Assembly (NCBI RefSeq): GCF_001720135.1 | Contig: NZ_MCRJ01000010.1 | Span: forward strand, 1 to 52,238 | Length of the DNA stretch: 52,238 bases | Reading direction: 5' to 3' | From: Methylobrevis pamukkalensis | Lineage (GTDB): Bacteria; Pseudomonadota; Alphaproteobacteria; Rhizobiales; Pleomorphomonadaceae | In this document: positions 38,013-47,088 of the stretch, in pieces | Numbering within the stretch: position 1 is the first letter of the stretch | How the letters are laid out: every line of letters starts with the position of its first letter | The notes under the pieces: generated by a model | Seen by the model: only the letters and a program-made list of their open reading frames with translations | The model's database searches: none | What the model was told of the DNA's origin: nothing | Made by a program: the position numbers and the translations under genes

Positions 38013-38944
38013 ATGTCCGCCGCTTCCGACCATGCTGCCGCCTTGAACCGAGCCTCCCTGTCGCCGCAGGCGACAACCGGGGCGGTGACGCTCACGTCCG
38101 CGACCTCGACGCCGTCACCCGTTTCTACGAAACCGTGCTCGGTCTCGCGGTCCAGGCCCGATCGGACACGGCCGCCGTGCTCGGCGCCGACGGCGGCGTG
38201 CCGCTGGTGACCCTGGTGGCGACGCCGGATGCCGCAGCGCCAGCGCCACGCGCCGCCGGCCTGTTCCACCTCGCGATCCTGCTGCCGTCCCGCCTCGACC
38301 TCGGACGCTGGACCCAGTCCATGGCGGCAAGCCGCCGGACGGTGCAGGGCGCCGCCGACCATCTCGTCAGCGAGGCGATCTATCTCGCCGATCCGGAAGG
38401 CAACGGCATCGAGATCTACCGCGACCGTCCGCGGAACGAATGGCCAAGGCGCGACGGCCGGATCGAGATGGACAACGCCCCGCTCGACTTCGACGGGCTG
38501 CTGGCGCTTGCCCGCGCCGACGGCACGCCGTGGACCGGCGCGCCGTCCCGGACGCGGATGGGCCACATCCACCTCAACGTCAACGATCTCGGCCCCACCG
38601 AAGGCTTCTATGTCGGCCGTCTCGGCTTCGACGCGATGGCGACGATGCGCGGCGCGCTGTTCGTCTCGGCCGGCGGCTATCACCACCATCTCGGCCTCAA
38701 CACCTGGGCCGCCCGCAACGGCGCCCCGCGTGATCCGGCCGCGCTCGGCCTGCGCCATGCGGTGATCGAGCTGCCGGACGCGGCGAGCCTTGCGGCCTAT
38801 GTCGGAGAGCTTGAGAGCGCCGGCCTCGCCGTGGAGCGGCCGACGAGTGACATCGCGCTCCTGCGTGATCCATCCGGCAACCGGCTGCTGCTGGCGGCCG
38901 GTGCGCGCAGCGCCGCCGACCATCTCGGCCTCGCCGATCTCTGA
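38013..38944 (+). CDS. VOC family ring-cleavage/glyoxalase-like protein (one frame break)
   Basis: Two-domain vicinal-oxygen-chelate protein resembling catechol 2,3-dioxygenase subunits such as CatE. Domain 1 has VRDLDAVTRFYETVLGL, FHLAILLPSR and DPEGNGIEIYRDRP. Domain 2 has GHIHLNVNDLGPTEGFYVGRLGF, SAGGYHHHLGLNTW and LRDPSGNRLLLAA. Metal ligands His and Glu of both modules appear present. The frame breaks near 38094; one added base links AVTLT to VRDLDAV and restores 310 residues from the ATG at 38013, which has GAGG upstream. As written, translation would stop early. Whether it cleaves an aromatic ring or binds a toxin-like substrate is not known. Confidence 0.82.
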
Positions 38945-38958
38945 TCGCTGGCCGGCGG

Positions 38959-39861
38959 TCAGGTCTGCGGCACGTCCGGCGGTGCGTAGACCGTGATCGC
39001 CTTCGGCAGCACCCGGAAGGTCGCCGGCGTGCGGGTCACGATCTCGCCGTCGGCGTTGACGTGGTGCGGGCGGCGGGTGCGGATCGTCACTTCCTTGGCC
39101 GAGAAGCTGCGCACCTGGGGATGCTTGCCCTGGACGCCGCGGCGCATGGCCGGCACGATGCCGGCCAGCTGCCACCACTGCTCGAACTCGAGGCTGTAGA
39201 CGTCGAGCTTCTCGTCCTCGAGGGTGGCGTTCTCCTCGACGATCATGCCGCCGCCGTAGAACTTGCCGTTGCCGACGCCGACCTGCAGGGTGCGCGCCTT
39301 GCGGGTGACGCCGTCCACCTCGAAGTAGACAGTGAACGGCCGGGCCTGCGACAGGATCTTCAGCGCCGCGATCGCATAGCCAAGGGTGCCCCAGCGGCGC
39401 TTCGATTCCTTGGTCAGCGTCCTGGTCAGCGTGACGCTGTAGCCGAGACTGGCGAGGTTGAGAAAGACGTGGCCGTTGACCTCCCCGAGGTCGATCCGCC
39501 GGGCCTCTCCGGCGAGGATCACGTCGGCGGCCTGTTCCAGCGTCGGTCCGATGCCGAGGGTGCGGGCCAGATCGTTGGCGGTGCCCATCGGCAGGATGCC
39601 GAGCGGCAGTTCGGTCTTCACCAGTTCCTGCGTGACCGCATTCATCGTGCCGTCGCCGCCGCCGACGATCACGCAGTCGACGTCATCCGCGTGGCTGTGG
39701 AACAGCTCGGCGAGACGGTCCGGCTCGGGCATGTCCTCGACCGTCAGCCGGAGACCACCCCGCGTCAGCCGCCCGAGAATGGGATCGATCGCATCGCCGC
39801 CGCGCCGGGCGTTGCGGTTCACCATCAGCAGCGCGCGGCGCCGGGATGCGGGAGTCGTCAT
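38959..39861 (-). CDS. Diacylglycerol kinase family lipid kinase
   Basis: 300-residue kinase of the DagK/YegS type. The ATP-site motif VGGGDGTMNAV is at 66-76 and LPMGTANDLARTLG at 90-103; HHVNADGEIV near the C-terminus is the conserved Asp-Gly-Glu block. It phosphorylates diacylglycerol, phosphatidylglycerol or a related lipid at the membrane surface. It is convergent with the VOC gene (14-bp gap, no terminator seen). The cobO gene lies 101 bp upstream on the same strand. Confidence 0.92.
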   Translation of the reverse strand: MTTPASRRRALLMVNRNARRGGDAIDPILGRLTRGGLRLTVEDMPEPDRLAELFHSHADDVDCVIVGGGDGTMNAVTQELVKTELPLGILPMGTANDLARTLGIGPTLEQAADVILAGEARRIDLGEVNGHVFLNLASLGYSVTLTRTLTKESKRRWGTLGYAIAALKILSQARPFTVYFEVDGVTRKARTLQVGVGNGKFYGGGMIVEENATLEDEKLDVYSLEFEQWWQLAGIVPAMRRGVQGKHPQVRSFSAKEVTIRTRRPHHVNADGEIVTRTPATFRVLPKAITVYAPPDVPQT

Positions 39862-39962
39862 CTGGCCTCGTCAAAAAGGGGAACGATGGAACGTCTGGCA
39901 ATCGCCCCTAGAAACGCGGCTGAACTGTGACCGGTTCCGGTCTCTCGCGCCAGCCCGAACGG

Positions 39963-40568
39963 TCAGAATTCGATTCCGGCCTGCGCCCGCACGCCGGCGG
40001 CAAAATGATGCTTCACCAGCGTCATTTCCGTGACGAGATCGGCCGCGGCCACCAGCTCCGGCCTGGCGTTGCGGCCGGTGACGACGACATGGAGATCGGG
40101 CCGCCGGGCGGCGAGCACGGCAACCACCTCGTCCAGCGGCAGATAGTCGTAGCGCAGCGCGATGTTGAGTTCGTCGAGCAGCACCATGCGGATCGTCGGA
40201 TCGGCCATGAGCTCCTCGGCCTTGTCGAAGGCGCGCCGGGCGGCGGCGACATCGCGGGCGCGGTCCTGCGTCTCCCAGGTGAAACCCTCGCCCATGGAGT
40301 GCCATTCGATCCGGTCGGCGCCGAGCGCCTCCAGCATGCGGCGTTCGCCGGTGTCCCAGGCGCCCTTCACGAATTGCACGACGCCGACCCGGTATCCCTG
40401 GCCGAGCGCGCGCAGGACGAGACCGAGCGCGGCCGTCGACTTGCCCTTGCCCGGACCGGTGTGGACGATCAGCAGGCCCTTCTCGAGGATGGTCTTCGAC
40501 GCGACCTCGGCATCCTGCACCGACTTGCGCTTCTCCATCTTCGCCCTGTGGCGCTCCGCCTCGTCCAT
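39963..40568 (-). CDS. cobO: Cob(I)yrinic acid a,c-diamide adenosyltransferase
   Basis: 201-residue CobO/CobA(BtuR)-type ATP:corrinoid adenosyltransferase, transferring the adenosyl group to cobalt during coenzyme B12 synthesis or salvage. The unusual P-loop HTGPGKGKST at 36-45 binds ATP; GVVQFVKGAWDTGERRML, WHSMGEGFTWETQD and LLDELNIALRYDYL are family blocks. AGGAG lies eight bases before the ATG at 40568. No other cobalamin genes are nearby, and no cobalamin riboswitch is recognisable in the 89 bp upstream. Confidence 0.95.
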   Translation of the reverse strand: MDEAERHRAKMEKRKSVQDAEVASKTILEKGLLIVHTGPGKGKSTAALGLVLRALGQGYRVGVVQFVKGAWDTGERRMLEALGADRIEWHSMGEGFTWETQDRARDVAAARRAFDKAEELMADPTIRMVLLDELNIALRYDYLPLDEVVAVLAARRPDLHVVVTGRNARPELVAAADLVTEMTLVKHHFAAGVRAQAGIEF

Positions 40569-40657
40569 CGCCTTGCTCCTGTCCCGCCGGCACCGCGCGG
40601 GCGCCGGACGGTCGTAGCATGAACGAAGACCGAGTTCATCCGGCAGGGCCGCGACCG

Positions 40658-40966
40658 TCAGCCGCCGGCCGCCTTCTCGCGGCGGGCCCTTGCATCGGCG
40701 ATCGCCGTGGCGCAGCCGGCCGACAGATCGGCCTCCTGCGCTGACATGCAGGCCATCATCCGGCCCTCGCCGGGCTCCACCCCGGAACAGAAGCGGCGAA
40801 TGTCGGTCCGGCAGGCGCGTACCAGCGTCCTGAGTTCGGCCTTCGCTTCGGGAGAGAGTTTCGAGGCGGCCGCCTGCGCCTGCGCCGGGCCGGCAGCCAG
40901 CGGCATCGACAGGCCGGTGACGAGGGTTGCGGCGAGGGCGAACGGATATATCGGGCGACGGATCAT
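40658..40966 (-). CDS. Small secreted cysteine-rich protein
   Basis: 102 residues with a Sec signal peptide (MIRRPIYPFALAATLVTGLSMPLAAGPAQAQA). The mature part has four cysteines in ACRTDIRRFCSGVEPGEGRMMACMSAQEADLSAGCATAI, resembling the cysteine-rich repeat (GLG1-like) proteins found in alphaproteobacterial periplasm. AGGAAGG precedes the ATG. Function unknown. The next gene on this strand is another small secreted protein, 87 bp upstream, so the two may be cotranscribed. Confidence 0.8.
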   Translation of the reverse strand: MIRRPIYPFALAATLVTGLSMPLAAGPAQAQAAASKLSPEAKAELRTLVRACRTDIRRFCSGVEPGEGRMMACMSAQEADLSAGCATAIADARARREKAAGG

Positions 40967-41053
40967 CGCGATGTCCTTCCTGCGAGATCGGGAGGAGAGG
41001 GGAGGGCGGACCTGCCGCCCATGGGCCGGGCAGGGGAGGGGGCCGGCAGGGGC

Positions 41054-41377
41054 TCAGTAACGGGTGACGGTGCCGTAGCGGACGACACCGTGGCCGTAGG
41101 GACCGGTGCGCGTGACGCTGCGGCTGCAGACGCCGCCGGCACAGGCCACCGAGCCCGAGCGGGACGCGCTGTAACCGTAGGGCCCGGTCCGCGTGACGCT
41201 GCGGCTGCAGACGCCGCCGGCGCATTGGGCCGAGCCCTGAACGGAATAGCCGCGGCCATGGGTGCCGGTCACGGTGGTCTCGCGCGTCCAGGCGGCGGCA
41301 TCGCCGACGACGGCAAGGACGAACATCGCCGTGCAGGCGGACAGCGCGGCGGCGCTGCGGGTGAAGGCTGTGGTCAT
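41054..41377 (-). CDS. Small secreted protein with 27-residue tandem repeat
   Basis: 107 residues: a signal peptide ending GDAAA, then a Gly/Ser/Thr/Arg-rich mature part. The segment CAGGVCSRSVTRTGPYG occurs twice, 27 residues apart, each with a CxxxxC pair, and the ends (GRGYSVQGS, HGVVRYGTVTRY) look like partial repeats. The sequence suggests a disulfide-bonded beta-repeat in the periplasm or cell surface. It is divergent from a two-component system with phased repeats between them, so it may be a target of that system. I do not recognise a named family. Confidence 0.75.
   Translation of the reverse strand: MTTAFTRSAAALSACTAMFVLAVVGDAAAWTRETTVTGTHGRGYSVQGSAQCAGGVCSRSVTRTGPYGYSASRSGSVACAGGVCSRSVTRTGPYGHGVVRYGTVTRY
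41094..41224. repeat. 81-bp direct repeat inside the small secreted protein gene
   Basis: About 50 bp starting CCGTAGGGACCGG at 41094 recur almost unchanged from 41175. The DNA period of 81 bp equals the 27-residue protein repeat. The copies differ at only a few bases, pointing to recent duplication or conversion. Confidence 0.85.
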
Positions 41378-41489
41378 GTCGATCTCTCCGGGTTCGTTGC
41401 GTCGGTCCGGCACATCGAATGGCCACGGACCGACGGGAGAGACGATGCCCGCGGGCTGTCAGCCCGGTTTGAACGGCGGGCATCCGATT

Positions 41490-41514
41490 GTAACGCGTCG
41501 TCACGCCCCGTCAC
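41490..41514. promoter_or_regulatory. Three 10-bp-phased repeats (GTAAC, GTCAC, GTCAC)
   Basis: GTAAC at 41490, GTCAC at 41500 and GTCAC at 41510 are exactly one helical turn apart, the arrangement used by OmpR/CpxR-type regulators (for example GTAAA-N5-GTAAA). They lie 61 bp before the response-regulator ATG and between it and the divergent repeat-protein gene. Likely site for autoregulation and control of the secreted proteins. Confidence 0.6.
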
Positions 41515-41536
41515 CGGAGGTAAAAGTTGCGATCTC

Positions 41537-41554
41537 ATCTTGCGGGGACAAGAT
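41537..41554. promoter_or_regulatory. Palindrome ATCTTG-N6-CAAGAT before the response-regulator gene
   Basis: Perfect 6-bp arms with a 6-bp spacer end 21 bp before the ATG. It could be a second operator or, in RNA, a small hairpin near the ribosome site. Confidence 0.4.
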
Positions 41555-41574
41555 CATGGCGAGATAAACGGCCC

Positions 41575-42306
41575 ATGACCACGGCTTCCCCCACCATTCT
41601 CCTCGTCGAGGACGATCCGGACATCCGCCGGCTGGTCGGCGACCTTCTGGCCCGCGAGGGCTATGGCTTTGCGAGCGCGGGCGACGCCGGGGCGATGGAC
41701 GAGATCCTCGCGCGGCAACGTCCGGATCTGGTGATTCTCGACCTGATGCTGCCCGGCGAGGACGGGCTCTCGATCTGCCGCCGCCTGCGGGCCCGCGACA
41801 TGCTGCCGATCCTGATGCTGTCAGCCAAGGCGGAGGAGGTGGACCGGGTGATCGGGCTCGAACTCGGCGCCGACGACTATCTGGTCAAGCCGTTCGGGCC
41901 GCGCGAACTGCTCGCCCGGGTCCGGGCGCTGCTGCGCCGGGGCGCCGCGGCCCGCCCGCCCGAGACCGCCAACCGCTGCCTGGCCTTCGAGGCCTTCGTC
42001 GTCGATCTCGACGCCCGGCAGGTCACCGCGGATGGCGCGCCCCTGACGCTGACGACGGCCGAATTCGACCTTCTCGCCTGCTTCGTCCAGCATCCGCGCC
42101 GGGTGCTGTCGCGCGACCGGATCCTCGACTGGACGGCTGGGCGATCTGCCGATCCCTTCGACCGCACGGTCGACATGCTGGTCTCGCGGCTGCGGCGCAA
42201 GCTGGCCGACGCCGGGGCCTCCGCCGGCCTCATCAGCACGGTGCGCAACGGCGGCTACCTGTTCACCGTGCCCGTGTTCAACGCCTCCGTGCGACAGGTG
42301 CCGTGA
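41575..42306 (+). CDS. OmpR-family response regulator
   Basis: 243-residue two-component regulator. The receiver domain has the acidic pair in VEDDPDIRRL, phospho-acceptor Asp56 in ILDLMLP, and Lys105 in YLVKPFG. The C-terminal winged helix (LTTAEFDLLACFVQHPRRVLSRDRILDW to VRNGGYLF) binds DNA, usually at direct repeats. The stop overlaps the kinase start. The phased repeats and a palindrome lie directly upstream, suggesting autoregulation. Signal unknown. Confidence 0.94.
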   Translation: MTTASPTILLVEDDPDIRRLVGDLLAREGYGFASAGDAGAMDEILARQRPDLVILDLMLPGEDGLSICRRLRARDMLPILMLSAKAEEVDRVIGLELGADDYLVKPFGPRELLARVRALLRRGAAARPPETANRCLAFEAFVVDLDARQVTADGAPLTLTTAEFDLLACFVQHPRRVLSRDRILDWTAGRSADPFDRTVDMLVSRLRRKLADAGASAGLISTVRNGGYLFTVPVFNASVRQVP

Positions 42307-43668
42307 TGGCGCGGCTGACGCTGGTCCGGCGGCTGATCCTGCTGGCGGTCGTCACGCTCATCGCCGCCTGGACGGTCACCGCCGCGCTGTTCTACATGCG
42401 CGCCGACCCCGCCGGCGCCAGCCTGCGCCCCGCACCGGAGCGGATCGCCGCGATCGCCCGGCTGGTGGACGGACTAGCGCCCTCCGACCGGGCGCTTGCG
42501 CTTGACGCGATCGCGACACCCGCGCTCCGTCCCCGGATTCTCGGCGCTCTCGACGCAGACATGCCGGCGGACGCACGGGAGCCCGAGACGGACCTTTCGG
42601 ACAGCTATGCCCGGACGCTCGCCGGCCGGCCGTTCCGTCTCGTGGCGACGACCCGAGGCCTGATCCGGCGATATCCCGCGCTCACCTATCCGCGCCGCGA
42701 GGCGCTCCAGTTCCGGATCGGCCTCGCCGACGGCTCGGCGCTGCTGATCGAAACCACGGGTGCCGCCGCCTTTTCGCCGCTCGGCCTGCCACTCGGCGTC
42801 ACCACCGGCCTCATCGGGTCGCTGATCGCGGTCGGGGCCGTGCTGGTGATGCTGAAGGAGATCCGCCCGCTCCTGCGCCTTGCCGAGGCCGTGGACCGGA
42901 TCGACCTCAGCGATGCCGATGCGGTGCTGCCCGACGTGCGCCGCAGCGCGCCGGAGATCCGCTCGCTGGTGGCGGCCTTCGAACGGCTGCAACGGCGGCT
43001 GTCCGGGCTGCTGGCCGCGCGGATGGCGATGCTGGCCGGCATCTCCCACGACGTGCGCACCTTTGCCACCCGGCTGCGGCTGAAGGTGGAGGCAATCCCC
43101 GATCCCGCCGAGCGCGAGCGCGCCGTCGCCGACATCGCGACATGATCCGCCTGCTCGACGACGCGCTGCTGGCCGGGCGGGCCGGAACCGGCGGAGAGGC
43201 GCTCGAACTGTTCGAGCTTGCCGAGGTGGTCACCGCCGAGGTGGACGACCGCCGCGCCCTCGGCGGCGCGGTGACCGTGGACATTGCGCCTGGCGCGGCA
43301 ACGGCGCAGCTTCTCGGCGACCGGCTGGCGCTGCGCCGCATCCTTGCCAATCTCGTCGACAACGCCCTGGCCTACGGCCGGCGCGCCGACATCGCCCTCT
43401 CGGCCAGCGCCTCGCGCCTGCGGCTCGTGGTCGAGGACGACGGCCCGGGGATTCTGGCCGACCGGCGCGAGGCGATCCTCGAGCCTTCGTGCGGCTGGAG
43501 GCCTCCCGCAGCCGGAGGACAGGCGGCGCGGGACTCGGGCTGGCGGTGGTGCGGACGCTGGTGGAGGCGCATGGCGGCGCAATCCGCATCGGGAATGCCG
43601 CGCAGGGCGGCGCACGGATCGAGATCGACCTGCCGCGCTTCTCCGGCGAGGACGAAGACGCCGCGTGA
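42303..43668 (+). CDS. Sensor histidine kinase (two frame breaks)
   Basis: Membrane sensor paired with the regulator before it. A first span (LVRRLILLAVVTLIAAWTVTAALF), a periplasmic part of about 130 residues, a second span (LGVTTGLIGSLIAVGAVLVML), HAMP-like region, H-box MLAGISHDVRTFATRLRLK, and ATPase boxes N (ILANLVDNALAYG), G1 (VVEDDGPGI) and G2 (GGAGLGLAVVRTLVEAHGG). The frame breaks near 43138 (after ADIA) and near 43489 (before FVRLEASRSRR). One base added at each gives 455 residues ending at 43668. The start is GTG at 42303 (GTGA overlap) or ATG at 42306. As written it would be two fragments, the second lacking its last ATP-binding segment. Confidence 0.82.
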
Positions 43669-43700
43669 GATGGCGGCGGCGACCCGAGATCAGCGCCGCA

Positions 43701-45710
43701 TCAACGACCGGACTGGGGCGGCTTGCCGAACAGCGCCTGCCGCAACGAGACGTCACGCTCGGATTTCCGCTCGGGAGCCGGATCCACCGGCCTCGAGTCG
43801 AGCGGCCGGGGATCGAGCGGTCTGAGGTCCGCGGCACGTGGTTCCGAAGCCGGTGGTGACCAGCGCGGGGCGGTCTGCGGCGCCCGGAAGTTCGGATCAC
43901 CGCGCGAACCGTAGAGCAGGGGCGCAGGCTCGGCCGGCAGGTCGTCGTCGAAGCCGGGAAGTCCGCCCGGACGGCCGAGCGCGAAGTCGTCGACCGGCGT
44001 GATGTGGCGCATCTTCTGGATGATGCCCGAGAGGTCGCCGGCCCGCATCGGTCCGCCGCCCGTCCGCACCTCGTGGCTGCTGGAGCGCGGCAGCCGGTCG
44101 CTGGCCAGACGCTCGAAGCGCATGCGCATCGGCACCGCGATCGCCTCGCCGAAGGCGATCGCCTCGCCGTTGTCGAGCGAGGACAGGAAGCCGATCGTCG
44201 AGGACGACGAAGAGGAGATCGCCGAGCGGATGATTTCCTGGTCCTTGTCGTTGGTGAGGCGCATGGCGAACACCGACGAGCACTGCGACAGGATCGTCGC
44301 GTCGAGTTCGCCGGGACGCTGGGTGATCACGCCGAGACCGACGCCGTATTTCCGCCCTTCCTTCGCAATGCGCGCGATCGCCTGCCGGGTCGGAACGAAG
44401 CCGAGCGACTGGTCGGCCGGCACGTAGCGGTGGGCCTCCTCGCACAGGACGAGGATGCGCAGCGCCCCGCCGGCGGCCACCCCGATCTCGAAGGCGAGCC
44501 GGCACAGCACCGACGCGACGGCATTGACCACGTCGGACGGGATGCCGGAGAGCTGGAAGGCGGTGATCGGCCGGCCGTTGGACGGGATGCGGAAGATGCT
44601 GCCGATCACGTCGGACATGGTGTCGCCGACGGCGTTGTTGGCGAACATGAAGCGGAAGCGCGGATTGGCGGCCGCCGACATGATCCGGAGCTTGAGGTTG
44701 CGCAGGTGCGGCCGGTCGTCCTTGCCCTCCAGCTTGCCGAGCCGGGTCTCGATCAGCGCCATCAGGTCGGCCATGCGATAGGGCACCGGCGTGTCGACCG
44801 AGATCGCCGAGCGCTCGCCGCCGCGCCGGGCGAGCCCGTTGTCCGGGCCGCTGCGGAACATGCGTTTGGCCTCGGCGACGAGGTCGTGCAGGAAGTCGAC
44901 TTCTTCGGGAACGCCCGGACGGCCGCGATAGAGCACCTCCTGCAACTCGTCCAGCTTGAACAGCCAGAAGGGCAGGGACATGGTGTCGGTGTCGATCACC
45001 ACCGACGTGTCGGGGAAGGCCGCGGCGAACTCGTTGTGCGGATCGAGGATCAGCACGCGCAGCGACGGCTCGGCGGCAATCGCCTTGTTGATCAGCAGCG
45101 ACACGGACGTCGACTTGCCGACGCCGGTGGTGCCGAGCACGGCGAAATGCCGATCGAGCAGCATCGGCACCGAGATCGCCGCGTCCATGGTCTCGTCCTG
45201 GGACAGGCGGCCGATGACCACCGCATTGTCGCCATGGCTGGCGTAGATCAGCGCCAGATCGCTCGCGCGCATCCGGTGGGCAACGGCGCCGAGATGGGGA
45301 TAGTTTCGGATGCCGGTGTGGAAGGTGGCCTTCCCGTCGGGCGTCGTGGCGACCTCGCCGACGAGCTCCACATCCACCAGCATCACGTTGTCGGTTTCTT
45401 CGGCCCAGGCCTTGGCCTGGGTGTTCATCGCGTTGACGAGGGCGGCGATGCGGCTTTGTCCGGTGGAAATCGAGATCAGGCGGCCGACCGACCACAGTTC
45501 CGACAGCGTCGTTTCGCCGGCCGTGATCACCGCCGAGATCGTCGCGTGCGAGCCGTTGCAGGCGACGACGCGTCCGAGAAACCTGTTTCCCGGATGCATG
45601 GCGCCGCGGCGGTCGCCCTCCTTCGTCGGATTGTCTTTCTGGTTCGCTGTGTCCACGTCGCCGATTCCGCCCGTGCCGGACACCGTTCCACCGACCGGCG
45701 CCGAAGGCAC
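43701..45710 (-). CDS. HerA-type ATPase (DUF87 / hexameric DNA translocase-like)
   Basis: 669-residue ATP-binding protein of the HerA/FtsK superfamily. An N-terminal HAS-barrel (RFLGRVVACNGSHATISAVI to SVGRLISIST) is followed by Walker A GTTGVGKS at 193-200, ILDPHNEFAAAFP, Walker B RILVLCEEAHRY, and the arginine-finger-side block VITQRPGELDATILSQCSSVFAMRLTNDKD. Archaeal and some bacterial HerA proteins work with NurA nuclease in DNA processing or defence; no NurA is adjacent. The C-terminus is Pro-rich with a repeated RPLDPRPLDSRPVDP. The GTG at 45710 has no clear ribosome site; an ATG at 45599 (MHPGNRFLGR) is an alternative. Confidence 0.87.
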   Translation of the reverse strand: MPSAPVGGTVSGTGGIGDVDTANQKDNPTKEGDRRGAMHPGNRFLGRVVACNGSHATISAVITAGETTLSELWSVGRLISISTGQSRIAALVNAMNTQAKAWAEETDNVMLVDVELVGEVATTPDGKATFHTGIRNYPHLGAVAHRMRASDLALIYASHGDNAVVIGRLSQDETMDAAISVPMLLDRHFAVLGTTGVGKSTSVSLLINKAIAAEPSLRVLILDPHNEFAAAFPDTSVVIDTDTMSLPFWLFKLDELQEVLYRGRPGVPEEVDFLHDLVAEAKRMFRSGPDNGLARRGGERSAISVDTPVPYRMADLMALIETRLGKLEGKDDRPHLRNLKLRIMSAAANPRFRFMFANNAVGDTMSDVIGSIFRIPSNGRPITAFQLSGIPSDVVNAVASVLCRLAFEIGVAAGGALRILVLCEEAHRYVPADQSLGFVPTRQAIARIAKEGRKYGVGLGVITQRPGELDATILSQCSSVFAMRLTNDKDQEIIRSAISSSSSSTIGFLSSLDNGEAIAFGEAIAVPMRMRFERLASDRLPRSSSHEVRTGGGPMRAGDLSGIIQKMRHITPVDDFALGRPGGLPGFDDDLPAEPAPLLYGSRGDPNFRAPQTAPRWSPPASEPRAADLRPLDPRPLDSRPVDPAPERKSERDVSLRQALFGKPPQSGR

Positions 45711-45862
45711 CTGACAGGGGCGGCTCCACGTCGCGACCCGGGCGCGCTCACCGCGCCCAGGACATCGTCAAGCCTCGATAGATAGCGGAAAGTGATTAAG
45801 ACAATTTACCCCGCACGGCGCCGCAGCATGGCGGACGCCCTTCGGGTGGCCGAGGGCACCGT

Positions 45863-46938
45863 CTACGGCGTTTCGCCCGCCAGCAGCCGGCGACGGCCGT
45901 CCAGCAGCGCGCCGACCGCGGCCTCCGGCGTCAGCCGCCGTCCGGTCGCCGGATCGGCATAGATCGGATAGACGATCAGGGCGGCGGCGGTCAGTTCGTC
46001 GATCGTCAGCCGGCGCACGGCCCGGCGCTTCAGCGCCCGTCTCGCAGCCTTCGTCTGCGGCATGTCGCGGGTCAGGCCCCAGCCGGCATAGAAGGGCACG
46101 CCGAAGCAGCGCACCGGAATGCCGCGCAGGATCGCGTCGAAGCCCATCTGGCTGGACACCGTCCACACCTCGTCGACCGTGTCGAGGATCGCATGCGGCG
46201 ACACCTCGTCGGCGACGATCGTCACCCCGGGCTTGCCGGCGGCGAGTGCGTCGAGATAGCCGTCGACATAGCCGGCCACCACGTCCGGATGCACCCGGAC
46301 GAGCACGTCGGCGCGCGCCGGATCTTGAGGGCGGTGTCGAGCATCGCCGCGAAGCTCGCCCGGTTGGCACAGCCGCCGATCACCGAAAAGTCGCCGTCCA
46401 CCTGGTCGATCAGCAGCACACGCGGCCGCTTCTTCGGCGGCAGGCGCGGGGGAATGTCCGGCAGGTGATTGTATTTGGTCAGCCGAAACCGCACCACGGC
46501 GCTGCGCAGGTCGCGGGCCCGCTCCAGCATGGGCTGGAAGTCGTGGTCCGCGCAGATCCGCTCGAAGCGCGACGGCGTCCGGGCGTCGAAATGGATGCCG
46601 AGATCGTCCACGACGATCGAGATCGGCGGCACGCCGCTCTTTCCGAGGCCGACCGAGCGCAGGAACCCGTCCTCGACGATCCAGTAGGGAAAGCGCCGGG
46701 CGAGCGCCCAGTAGCGCGCGATGCGTGCCGGCGGCTTCAGCCCCCAGCCGACATAGCCGTCGAGCCGGTCCCCCCGTTCCCAGAAGGGTGCGAGCCGGCC
46801 GGCATCGAGCGCCGCGGCGAGCCACGGCATCTTGATCCGCGTGCCCTTCCAGGCGGCAAGCGTCGCCCCGCTCGGCGGCATCCACTCGGCGTTCCGGTTG
46901 ACGAGGCCGAGGGGCGGATCGTCCTGCATCTCGGTCAT
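45863..46938 (-). CDS. Capsule polysaccharide biosynthesis protein, KpsS/KpsC-like (one frame break)
   Basis: 358-residue protein of the capsule-synthesis family that includes the Kdo transferases KpsS and KpsC/LipA, which build the lipid-linked primer of ABC-exported capsules. Typical blocks are ARYWALARRFPYWIVEDGFLRSVGLG, RVLLIDQVDGDFSVIGGCANRASF, VLVRVHPDVVAGYVDGYLD and EVWTVSSQMGFDAILRGIPVRCFGVPFYAGWGLTRD. The frame breaks near 46322; one base restores the run LKDPARADVLVRVHPD. The ATG at 46938 has GGAGG 11 bases away; a second ATG follows at 46929. It should act with the KpsE/KpsT-like genes 38 kb away. It lies just past the rpsA terminator. Confidence 0.83.
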
Positions 46939-46993
46939 CTGCTGTCGGGCCTCCGGCGGCGCCGCCGTGGGCACGGGGCGTGCCAGGACGGAA

Positions 46994-47020
46994 AAAGCCG
47001 GCCGCGATGCGGCCGGCTTT
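46994..47020 (-). terminator. Intrinsic terminator of rpsA
   Basis: A perfect 12-bp stem (AAAGCCGGCCGC / GCGGCCGGCTTT) with a three-base loop is flanked by runs of A on the left and T on the right, so it can work in both directions. On the minus strand it ends the rpsA transcript 69 bp after its stop and separates it from the capsule gene. Confidence 0.9.
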
Positions 47021-47088
47021 GTTTTTACTGCAAACGGCGGCGATGAAAAGGCCGCCGCCGGATCGCCGTGGCCGATCAGGCCGCCCGA

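Noticed and set aside
40569-40657. Cobalamin riboswitch before cobO
   Set aside because: The gap is only 89 bp and shows no B12-box-like sequence.
41094-41224. Repeats that could suggest a CRISPR-like array
   Set aside because: Only two copies with an 81-bp period, in frame within a signal-peptide protein, so they are coding repeats.
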